A stretch of DNA of 5,235 nt. Origin: JAGXIT01 sp964393815 (GTDB taxonomy: Bacteria; Patescibacteriota; Saccharimonadia; Saccharimonadales; UBA4665). The notes under the pieces were generated by a model. The model did no database searches. It was not told the DNA's origin and was given only the letters and a program-made list of their open reading frames with translations. Both the position numbers and the translations under genes were made by a program. Of this stretch, positions 1 through 5,111 are shown in pieces; the first letter of the stretch is position 1, and every line of letters starts with the position of its first letter. Location: assembly GCA_964393815.1 (NCBI GenBank), contig CAYMUP010000049.1, positions 1 through 5,235 of the forward strand. Direction: 5' to 3'.

Positions 1-55
1 CAGTTTTTGAGCCAGCCCAGCCGTCTTTTTTATTGGTTGGTGGGGTTAGGGTCTT
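1..55 (-). repeat. Inverted repeat A, left copy (recombinase 3' end; continues past the window edge)
   Basis: Read on the minus strand, these 55 bases are identical to 1619-1673 on the plus strand (AAGACCCTAACC... to ...CAAAAACTG). They are coding in both places, as the C-terminal part of the recombinase here and of the recombinase fragment there. Similarity extends outward less strictly through an 18-bp hairpin that differs between the copies, to a shared GGCTCG (74-79 here, 1595-1600 there). The window edge cuts the repeat in the middle of a sequence that forms a long hairpin in the other copy, so its true length is unknown. Confidence 0.93.
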
Positions 56-1459
56 ACCTCGCATTGCGAGGTTCGAGCCAAAGATTTCGCTTAATACAGC
101 TTTTTGCCCATTGTAGTCATCAGTTTCTCTAGAATAACAGATAGATTTTGCGGTTTCCAGCCATTTTCGCATAGGTTCTAACCAAGCAAACTGGTTGGCC
201 TGTAAGTTCGCCAAACTTTCCTCTAAGCTTTTCTTTTCGCTTAAAATCTCCGATTTTTTAGCAAGGAAAGTTTGTCGGTCAATATCTTGGTCAAGGTAAC
301 CGTCTAGCAAAATCTTTTGCTTGCTATTTAGACTGGCAATTCTTTCTTTTAGATTTACTATGGCGGACATATTGTCCGCATTCTCGGTTTGCTCGTCCTC
401 TGCGATTTTATTAGTCATAAAACTATACACCTCGTCAGACATCGTGTATTCACCGAGCAATGCCGATATTTGTGGTAGCAAATCTTTTTCACGAACTGCT
501 GGTTCAACACATGTAACGGCTTTATTCTTGCGGGAACAGCGATAATACGTCCAGCTATGTATGTTGCCGTTTCGTTGCGTTTTAGTTTTTGTTTCGGCGG
601 TTATGCTCATACCGCAATAACCGCAATGTATAACACCCAAAAACGGAATTGGTTGTTTTATTTGCGGTTTCGTATGTCCTCGCTGGTCAATAACCGCCTG
701 GACTTTATCCCATAGCGATTTTGTCACAATGGGTGTATGGCGACCTTCGTGAAGCTCGCCGTTGTAACGGAAATGCCCGTAATAAAATGGATTTTGTAAT
801 ATAGATTTTACTTTGTCATCTTTAAACAGCTTCCCGCCACTGGTTATTGCTCCGTTTTCTTTCAGAAAATCGGCAATATCTGCCATTGTTTTATCGCCAC
901 GAGCATATAGCTCAAACATTTGTTTGACCAGTGTCGAATGCCGCTTGTCTATAACGATTGTTTTAATGCGTGTGTCATTTAAGTAGCCGAACGGAGCTTG
1001 GCTCGGAAAATCGCCGTTGCGGACTTTTGCTCGCAGACCTCTTTTGGCGTTTTCGCTCAAATTATCTACATAATATTTAGACTGACCAAACATAATGGAC
1101 AACATAAACTTGCCTTGACTGGTGTTTTCAAACTGAAAAATCGGAAATCGCAGATAGTTGAGTGATGTTTGATCCAACAAGTAGATAATTTGTCCGCCGT
1201 CTATACTGTTTCTAGCAAGACGATCTGGGTGCCACGCTAAAATGCCGTTGGCTTCACCATCTTCAATTCGCTTAATCATGGAATTGAAAATCGGACGACC
1301 TGGCATTTTGGCTGTTCGTTTTTCTATAAGTTCGTCAATAACCGTTAAATGGTTATCTCTCGCAAACTTTCGGAGTTCCGCAAGTTGAGCATCAATAGAC
1401 AAAACTTGTTTGTCTTCCGTATCGGTGCTTTTGCGAGCATACAAGATGTATTTTTCCAT
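2..1459 (-). CDS. Large serine recombinase (resolvase/invertase family), C-terminus beyond the window
   Basis: This gene encodes a site-specific DNA recombinase of the large serine type, which cuts and rejoins DNA at attachment sites through a phosphoserine link. 486 codons are visible without interruption. The N-terminus MEKYILYARKS carries the catalytic Ser11. The resolvase domain (about 1-150) contains PGRPIFNSM and GILAWHPDRLARNSIDGG, including the conserved DRLAR motif. The Recombinase domain (about 160-275) contains GLRAKVRNGDFPSQAPFGY. A zinc ribbon follows with Cys279, Cys282, Cys308 and Cys317, then a Lys/Glu-rich coiled-coil stretch (about 370-440) and the family's C-terminal FGSN motif. 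The ATG at 1459 is supported by an AGGGG Shine-Dalgarno sequence (1466-1470) six bases upstream. The gene reads into the inverted repeat 1-55, so its last visible residues (KTLTPPTNKKDGWAGSKT) are identical to those of the broken copy at 1619-1672. It may act on the repeats in this window; that is inference. Confidence 0.95.
   Translation of the reverse strand, partial: MEKYILYARKSTDTEDKQVLSIDAQLAELRKFARDNHLTVIDELIEKRTAKMPGRPIFNSMIKRIEDGEANGILAWHPDRLARNSIDGGQIIYLLDQTSLNYLRFPIFQFENTSQGKFMLSIMFGQSKYYVDNLSENAKRGLRAKVRNGDFPSQAPFGYLNDTRIKTIVIDKRHSTLVKQMFELYARGDKTMADIADFLKENGAITSGGKLFKDDKVKSILQNPFYYGHFRYNGELHEGRHTPIVTKSLWDKVQAVIDQRGHTKPQIKQPIPFLGVIHCGYCGMSITAETKTKTQRNGNIHSWTYYRCSRKNKAVTCVEPAVREKDLLPQISALLGEYTMSDEVYSFMTNKIAEDEQTENADNMSAIVNLKERIASLNSKQKILLDGYLDQDIDRQTFLAKKSEILSEKKSLEESLANLQANQFAWLEPMRKWLETAKSICYSRETDDYNGQKAVLSEIFGSNLAMRGKTLTPPTNKKDGWAGSKT
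56..72. repeat. Short hairpin within the recombinase 3' coding region
   Basis: The seven-base arms ACCTCGC (56-62) and GCGAGGT (66-72) surround a three-base loop. The hairpin lies just before repeat A in the recombinase reading direction and encodes part of NLAMRG. At the matching place beside the other copy of repeat A stands a different hairpin (1601-1618), with neither arms nor loop conserved. Confidence 0.75.
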
Positions 1460-1477
1460 TTCATTCCCCTTTAACTC

Positions 1478-1575
1478 AAAAAGCCGTATTGGTGCAACAC
1501 AACTTGGAGAAACCAAATTGTTCCAATACGGCTATTTGAGCCAATAAAAACGGCTTCTCGTAAAAGTTGTGTTGC
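1478..1575 (-). promoter_or_regulatory. Recombinase leader with terminator/antiterminator-like alternative structures
   Basis: On the minus-strand RNA, the segments 1533-1523 (AGCCGTATTGG) and 1492-1482 (CCAATACGGCT) pair perfectly over 11 bases. A run of five U (1482-1478) follows directly, which is the layout of an intrinsic terminator placed before the recombinase ribosome binding site. Its loop holds 1505-1494 (AAGTTGTGTTGC), which pairs perfectly over 12 bases with 1575-1564 (GCAACACAACTT), right at the predicted transcript start. The two pairings interlock and exclude one another, as in an attenuator. A near-copy of the first terminator arm (AGCCGT...ATTGGCT, within 1539-1556) offers a third partner. 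No known riboswitch class is recognised. The same dyads could instead be protein or recombinase binding sites. Confidence 0.55.
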
Positions 1576-1581
1576 TCTTCC

Positions 1582-1587
1582 ATTATA
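1582..1587 (-). promoter_or_regulatory. Likely -10 element of the recombinase promoter
   Basis: A perfect TATAAT is present on the minus strand, about 123 bases before the recombinase ATG. Transcription would start near 1575, exactly where the antiterminator-like segment begins. No good -35 hexamer is seen at 16-18 bases; AACGCA lies at 17. The promoter may therefore be weak or need an activator. It abuts the recombinase fragment on the opposite strand. Confidence 0.5.
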
Positions 1588-1600
1588 CAACTTCGGCTCG

Positions 1601-1618
1601 GTTTTGCGTTTGCAAAAC
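1601..1618. repeat. Short hairpin at the edge of repeat A, right copy
   Basis: The arms GTTTTGC (1601-1607) and GCAAAAC (1612-1618) enclose GTTT. The hairpin occupies the same 18-base slot, between GGCTCG and AAGACCC, as the unrelated hairpin at 56-72 near the left copy. Confidence 0.7.
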
Positions 1619-1673
1619 AAGACCCTAACCCCACCAACCAATAAAAAAGACGGCTGGGCTGGCTCAAAAACTG
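1619..1673 (+). repeat. Inverted repeat A, right copy
   Basis: This is a perfect 55-base inverted match to 1-55. It lies in frame in the recombinase fragment, coding for KTLTPPTNKKDGWAGSKT. The match presumably continues rightwards, but the partner lies outside the window. Confidence 0.93.
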
Positions 1674-1704
1674 CTTTCCGAAAGGGGGCGGAAAGCAGTT
1701 TTTG
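1665..1704. terminator. Perfect 16-bp stem hairpin with A and T tracts, bidirectional-terminator-like
   Basis: The arms CAAAAACTGCTTTCCG (1665-1680) and CGGAAAGCAGTTTTTG (1689-1704) pair without a mismatch around an eight-base loop (AAAGGGGG). The A5 tract in one arm and the T5 tract in the other give each strand a U-rich end, as in intrinsic terminators acting both ways. It is unusual in lying inside an open reading frame (codons for KTAFRKGAESSFC). The left copy of repeat A ends at the window edge within this same arm, so the intact recombinase gene probably also carries it. Confidence 0.55.
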
Positions 1705-1778
1705 TCTGTGGCAAGCATTAAAATCTACCAACGAAAAAATCGCCCGTGAGAGCGACAATTCCGGTGTTTTCCTGAAAA

Positions 1779-1927
1779 TGGCTCGCCTGTACGCCTTTGC
1801 CCGAACCTATTTTGCGACCAAATCCGAGAAATAAGATTTTCGGCGGGTCGCCCCCGACCCGACCCGTCGAACTGCTTCGCAGGTAGTTGCCAGCAGATTA
1901 TTATGCTTATGGTTGGAGAAAGAAAAC
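1779..1927 (+). repeat. Inverted repeat B, left copy, flanking the HD-CYTH gene
   Basis: These 149 bases match the minus strand of 3196-3343. The first 109 differ at one base (T1867 against C). A ten-base patch (1888-1897) does not match, and the last 30 are identical. From outside inwards it holds the last 18 codons of the recombinase tail (...ARTYFATKSEK), the TAA, a GC-rich hairpin with 12-base arms (1839-1850 and 1860-1871, one G-U pair), a small hairpin CTGC-TTC-GCAG (1872-1882) and an AT-rich arm with TTGGAG. Its last base is the first base of the HD-CYTH stop codon on the other strand. The HD-CYTH transcript would run into the GC-rich hairpin, but no U-tract follows it. Confidence 0.95.
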
Positions 1928-3159
1928 TACAGTTGTTTGGCGCCGAGATTTAGTGGTTCGCGAGGCAAACCATGCGCAAGATTCTGGTTCTTATAACGTC
2001 TATCTTTTGAGACATCGCGTCCAAACCATTTCGGTGGCTCAAAGGTCGTAGCTTTTACTTCTGCATCCTCGGCACGTCCAGAAAACTCCACTTCGGCAGT
2101 AATCAATCCAGTCAAATGACCTTCATAAACATCCAGCTCGATAGTGTTTTTGCCATAAGGGATGAGGTAGCGTGTTTTTTCGACTCTCTTTCCTGCGGTC
2201 TGTGACCATAGAACCTCAAACATTTCTCTAGGAAGTTTGATTGTTTGCTCGCCTCTTTGAACTGTGCCCGCAGACTTGACAGTTAGTTCGAAACGTTCGT
2301 TGTCAAAGCTTCTAATTCGCGTTTCCGCTCCATCACTATTGACAACGACATAGCCTTGTCGAAGAACCGTGCTAGGTACGTTTTCGAGGTCAAGGTCGGC
2401 TGGCAGGCTATCGACAATAAATTTTAGCTCTGTCTCAACTGGACCTCTTGTGATTTCTCTGATTTTTAACGTTTCAGCAGGATTGTCACGATACTTTTTC
2501 TCAAAATCAACAGCTAGAACTGCGTGTGCAGCTACTAGGTCTGGGAAATCTTTGCCGAACTTCGCTTGCATTCGTGCAAATAACTGATTATGCGATTCCT
2601 CTAAGCCTTCTAGACTTGTAACGCCATAATCTTCGCGCATCACTCTCAATCCGTCACCAGTAGTGTCTACTGCCACTGGCAACAGTTTATCAACCATACG
2701 TACAAACACGGCCTCATCACAGTCTTGTTTCTCATATTCCTCGAGAGCGGTAGCGGTGGCTGGTGATATTTTCGACAAACGTTCGAGGACAATTCGTTTC
2801 GCAACTTGCTCACGACGGTCTTTTTCCTCTAGCTCAGCCTTATTAAGGTCGAAGGTAGCGACATCACCAACCTCTACCTCTAGTAAGTCGTGAACCAACG
2901 CGAATTGTCTAACTTTATCGACATTTAGTTCAGGATAGTGTTGTTCGGCAATTGCCGGCGCAGCAATTGCCAATGCGTAGCTGTGCTCTACGTCATTCTC
3001 GCGTCTGCTATCTGCAAGACGCGGGATTCTCTCAATATTAGAAAAATCATCAGTTAACTGGCTTGCATATAAGGCGATATCTCCAATCGCCCTTGCTTGC
3101 GGTAGCCTTTGTTCGACATTCGCCTCACCTGTAAACCGCTCCTTAAAAACATCCGTCAT
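1927..3159 (-). CDS. HD-domain phosphohydrolase fused to a CYTH (triphosphate tunnel) domain
   Basis: The protein has 410 residues and two intact catalytic-type domains. Residues about 20-220 form an HD domain like the YfbR/HDDC2 5'-nucleotidases: RRENDVEHS with metal ligand His59, LVHDLLEVEVGD with His90, Asp91 and Glu94, and VRMVDKLLP with Asp157. Residues about 240-395 form a CYTH domain: E-x-E-x-K (Glu242, Glu244, Lys246), RIR (281-283), Lys295, EKTRY (327-331), IELDVYEG (340-347), AEVEF (355-359) and GRDVSKDRRYKN. CYTH enzymes hydrolyse inorganic or thiamine triphosphate or make cAMP; HD enzymes of this group remove phosphate from (deoxy)nucleotides. The combined substrate is unknown; a nucleotide-processing role is inference. 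The ATG at 3159 has AGGAG eight bases upstream. No signal peptide or membrane segment is evident, so it is likely cytoplasmic. It is the only gene between the two inverted B repeats. Confidence 0.92.
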   Translation of the reverse strand: MTDVFKERFTGEANVEQRLPQARAIGDIALYASQLTDDFSNIERIPRLADSRRENDVEHSYALAIAAPAIAEQHYPELNVDKVRQFALVHDLLEVEVGDVATFDLNKAELEEKDRREQVAKRIVLERLSKISPATATALEEYEKQDCDEAVFVRMVDKLLPVAVDTTGDGLRVMREDYGVTSLEGLEESHNQLFARMQAKFGKDFPDLVAAHAVLAVDFEKKYRDNPAETLKIREITRGPVETELKFIVDSLPADLDLENVPSTVLRQGYVVVNSDGAETRIRSFDNERFELTVKSAGTVQRGEQTIKLPREMFEVLWSQTAGKRVEKTRYLIPYGKNTIELDVYEGHLTGLITAEVEFSGRAEDAEVKATTFEPPKWFGRDVSKDRRYKNQNLAHGLPREPLNLGAKQL

Positions 3160-3181
3160 CTACATCACTCCTTTGTTAATA

Positions 3182-3210
3182 ATGATATAAGAATTGTTTT
3201 CTTTCTCCAA
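3182..3210 (-). promoter_or_regulatory. Promoter of the HD-CYTH gene, with its -35 element inside repeat B
   Basis: On the minus strand, TTGGAG (3210-3205) and TATCAT (3187-3182) are exactly 17 bases apart. The start would fall near 3175, giving a short leader with AAAGGAG before the ATG at 3159. The -35 hexamer lies inside inverted repeat B, while the -10 lies just inside the enclosed segment. Confidence 0.55.
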
Positions 3211-3343
3211 CCATAAGCATAATAAAAATCAGTGACTACCTGCGAAGCAGTTCGGCGGGTCGGGTCGGGGGCGACCCGCCGAAAATCTTATTTCTCGGAT
3301 TTGGTCGCAAAATAGGTTCGGGCAAAGGCGTACAGGCGAGCCA
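3196..3343 (-). repeat. Inverted repeat B, right copy, upstream of the HD-CYTH gene
   Basis: This is the inverted partner of 1779-1927. Read on the minus strand it begins with codons for LARLYAFARTYFATKSEK and TAA, but an in-frame TAA lies three codons before them. Only a recombinase tail scrap remains, not a gene. The GC-rich hairpin is perfect here (12-base arms 3251-3262 and 3272-3283). The small CTGC/GCAG hairpin is at 3240-3250. Bases 3226-3234 replace the patch found at 1888-1897. No target-site duplication is visible outside the pair (CTGAAAA left, AGCAATT right). Confidence 0.95.
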
Positions 3344-3533
3344 AGCAATTTTATCCGATTTCAATCTGTTAAAATATCCAATTATTTTCCTATTACTCAA
3401 CATTACATTCTCTTGTCAATTTTTGATCTGTTAGTCAGGTTCGAATTCCTTAGTTATAGATAACGAGTATTATACAGAAACCGCAAAACAGCTCATGCTT
3501 GCAATATAGTACGCAGCAAGAAATAATCAATAC
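3344..3533. other. AT-rich intergenic region with possible promoter for the plus-strand gene
   Basis: No gene is seen here. The stretch is much richer in A and T than the repeat to its left. It contains ATCTGTTA twice (3364-3371 and 3426-3433) and a palindrome GTTAT-AG-ATAAC (3453-3464). Just after the palindrome come two overlapping -10-like hexamers, TATTAT (3468-3473) and TATACA (3471-3476). No matching -35 is convincing. The palindrome could be an operator for the gene at 3534. Confidence 0.35.
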
Positions 3534-4181
3534 ATGATTCAACCAACTCCAGAGAATGTCGAACAATTTAGACAACTAGTAGATCTAGCGCAGACTGGTG
3601 AACTGCAGTCAGCCGTAGCAAAACGTGGCCCTTTTGAAGTAAATCCTTATTATTACGATAACCCTGGCCTTGTCAGTGTCGTCGGCTTCTTTATGAACAC
3701 ACTCGTTCCAGTCATACAAGAAACTAGTGGTTCAGGTGATGAAGCAGTGAGTATCCGGCAAATCTATATGCGGCACATGAATGAGCATGATGGAGCATCA
3801 GCAGGCGTAAGTGTTACGACATCCGCACGTTGGCTTGCCGATAGCGGCGGATATATTTATAAGGCAACCAGAATTGATGACGATGACCCCGATCCAGTAC
3901 TTCCTCTATACAAACCGACTAAAGCAATTCTAGATATTGTACCTCGTGAGGTTTTTGTGGGTAAACACACCAACCCAGAGGCTAAAGGGTGTCTTGGTGG
4001 GGTAGCTATAGGGATAGGCGCTGGAGTAACAGTCGCTACCATAACCGGCAGACCCCTTAATGGGCTCTGGGCGGGATTACTTACCTCCGCCGGAGGCATG
4101 GAATTTGGAGAATGGCAAGGGAAAGTTCAGGCTGGCAGAGAAGCTCTCAAACACTACCGGGACCAATCTGAATTAAACTAG
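3534..4181 (+). CDS. Unrecognised 215-residue protein with a C-terminal Gly-rich hydrophobic segment
   Basis: I do not recognise a family. The protein starts with a polar N-terminus (PTPENVEQFRQLVDLAQTGE), followed by an aromatic patch NPYYYDNP (37-44) and a hydrophobic stretch VSVVGFFMNTLVPVI (47-61). An acidic run IDDDDPDP occupies 114-121. Residues 152-190 are rich in Gly, Ala and Val (GGVAIGIGAGVTVATI, then GLWAGLLTSAGGM after a short polar TGRPLN turn) and could form a membrane hairpin or a glycine-zipper. The C-terminal 25 residues are charged. There is no N-terminal signal peptide. Only a poor ribosome binding site precedes the ATG at 3534, so the start is less certain. It converges on the Fic gene with 15 bases between the stop codons, so the two are not in one operon. 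The length and amino-acid make-up suggest a real gene. Confidence 0.7.
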   Translation: MIQPTPENVEQFRQLVDLAQTGELQSAVAKRGPFEVNPYYYDNPGLVSVVGFFMNTLVPVIQETSGSGDEAVSIRQIYMRHMNEHDGASAGVSVTTSARWLADSGGYIYKATRIDDDDPDPVLPLYKPTKAILDIVPREVFVGKHTNPEAKGCLGGVAIGIGAGVTVATITGRPLNGLWAGLLTSAGGMEFGEWQGKVQAGREALKHYRDQSELN

Positions 4182-4196
4182 CAAGTAAGCGATTAG

Positions 4197-5111
4197 TTAC
4201 TTTGTAAGTAATTCTCCAGAAAACTCTATCGACTCCGCAACAAAGAGTTCAAGTGGTAGATAATTTTCTTTGACTTGAGCCAGCTCAAGATACTTGTAGT
4301 ATGCATATTTACGTTCTTTGACGACAATAGGTGGAGCTATTTTAGCCTGCAATGCTTGAGCGAGCATTAGTAGACGGCCTGTGCGACCATTACCGTCGCT
4401 AAATGGATGTATCTGTTCGAACTTAGCGTGAAAATGAGCAATCTTTGACACAACACTACTAGAGCCCCCGTCATGCCCCCTAACAAGTTCGTCAATGAGA
4501 TTAGGAATCTTTTGCCAATTAGCCAGTGGCACATTCACTCCCATGATTCTGACAGTGTGTTTTCTATATTGCCCTGCATCACTGACGATACCGTTCATTA
4601 AACGTAGATGCAGATTTAAAATTAATTCTTCATCTATCTTTAACTTTTCTTTAGAAGCAAGTTTATCGATTAGCCAGAACAATGCAGATTGATGGTTTTT
4701 AGCTTCTAGTTGCTCAATAGCGGTGCGATTTGACAGTACCTTGTTGTCAAACAACACATCGTTAACATCTGATAGGGTCATAGTACTACCCTCAATAGTG
4801 TTGGTGTGGTATGTGAGATGCAGGGTAAGAGTATCAAGTAGATGCTTGTTTGAAACAATCTGATGCGCAGACAGTGTATTAACGAGAACAGACTGAGACT
4901 TTTCTCGAACATCTGCTTCGGAGACTTCAGGAGCTCCAACTATTTGAGTGTACAGAAGGCTTATTCTTTGTTGTGCTTTAGCCCTCGGTATACTACGACC
5001 ATTAACCCAAGCATTGAGCGCAGGAAAAGAGACGCCTAGCTTACTTGCGAGTTGTTCCTGTGACCAAGAGCTAAGTTTAAGAATTTGTCTAAGCTGTTCG
5101 GTGTACTTCAT
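4197..5111 (-). CDS. Fic family protein (AMP-transferase) with N-terminal Xre-like HTH, self-inhibited type
   Basis: The 304-residue protein carries the Fic core HPFSDGNGRTGR (235-246), with catalytic His235, Asp239 and the phosphate-binding GNGR. Enzymes with this intact motif usually move AMP from ATP to a Ser, Thr or Tyr of a target protein. An inhibitory helix motif, T-x-x-x-E-G (Thr103 to Gly108, in TNTIEG), precedes the core. This places it with class II Fic proteins, in which a Glu in the same chain blocks ATP binding, so no separate antitoxin is needed. The target-docking flap lies around QYRKHTVRIMGVNVPL (181-196). The N-terminus (about 5-45, SQEQLASKLGVSFPALNAWVNGR) is a helix-turn-helix of Xre type, suggesting DNA binding and control of its own promoter. 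No Shine-Dalgarno sequence is present before the ATG at 5111, and the transcript may be almost leaderless. The target is unknown. Confidence 0.92.
   Translation of the reverse strand: MKYTEQLRQILKLSSWSQEQLASKLGVSFPALNAWVNGRSIPRAKAQQRISLLYTQIVGAPEVSEADVREKSQSVLVNTLSAHQIVSNKHLLDTLTLHLTYHTNTIEGSTMTLSDVNDVLFDNKVLSNRTAIEQLEAKNHQSALFWLIDKLASKEKLKIDEELILNLHLRLMNGIVSDAGQYRKHTVRIMGVNVPLANWQKIPNLIDELVRGHDGGSSSVVSKIAHFHAKFEQIHPFSDGNGRTGRLLMLAQALQAKIAPPIVVKERKYAYYKYLELAQVKENYLPLELFVAESIEFSGELLTK

Larger units (their letters stand above)
1592..1834 (+). pseudogene. 3' fragment of a large serine recombinase gene
   Basis: The plus-strand frame FGSVLRLQN-KTLTPPTNKKDGWAGSKT matches the C-terminal end of the intact recombinase (FGSNLAMRG-KTLTPPTNKKDGWAGSKT). 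It then continues through about 55 further residues to ...ARTYFATKSEK and TAA at 1832-1834. The N-terminal, catalytic and zinc-binding parts are missing. Upstream the frame stays open to a stop at 1472-1474, but that stretch shows no recombinase similarity and carries the leader of the opposite gene. A TTG at 1604 could serve as a start, but no convincing ribosome binding site precedes it. It most likely is a leftover tail, and it probably shows what the intact gene's C-terminus looks like beyond position 1. Expression as a small protein cannot be ruled out. Confidence 0.7.
1..3343. mobile_element. Putative recombinase-cargo element made of alternating inverted repeats
   Basis: The recombinase, its displaced tail copy and the HD-CYTH cargo are joined by shared repeat sequence: A(-), recombinase(-), A+B(+), HD-CYTH(-), B(-). 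All repeats derive from one recombinase 3' end. The right limit is set by the end of repeat B; the left limit lies outside the window. Either an invertible locus or nested integrations would give this pattern. No IS-type transposase and no clear target duplication are seen. Treating the whole as one mobile unit is inference. Confidence 0.45.

Noticed and set aside
321..545. Plus-strand open frame inside the recombinase gene
   Set aside because: It is a shadow of the well-supported recombinase on the other strand. The same applies to plus-strand frames at 2369-2587 and 2663-2893 (HD-CYTH) and 4495-4692 (Fic), and to the minus-strand frame at 3857-4099.
1482..1533. Miniature transposon (MITE) ended by AGCCGTATTGG/CCAATACGGCT
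   Set aside because: Only one copy of about 52 bp is present, with no flanking duplication. The position in the recombinase leader and the U-run fit an RNA structure better.
1471..1758. Minus-strand open frames of 80-95 codons over the recombinase leader and fragment
   Set aside because: They run antisense to the recombinase fragment and through the leader hairpins, have no ribosome binding site, and show only chance resemblance (FEPAQP, FIGSN) to recombinase ends.
1779..3343. Simple insertion sequence with terminal inverted repeats
   Set aside because: The enclosed gene is an HD-CYTH protein, not a transposase. The repeats are long and contain coding remnants, and no target-site duplication is visible.
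3437..3450. GGTTCGAATTCC looks like a tRNA T-arm, suggesting a tRNA-derived attachment site
   Set aside because: The base that should be C after TTCGAAT is T, the arms pair poorly, and no acceptor stem, anticodon arm or CCA end can be built around it.
4183..4211. AAGTAA/TTACTT/AAGTAA repeats between the convergent genes as a shared terminator
   Set aside because: The stems are only six A-T-rich pairs, overlap the Fic stop codon, and lack a GC core and U-tract.
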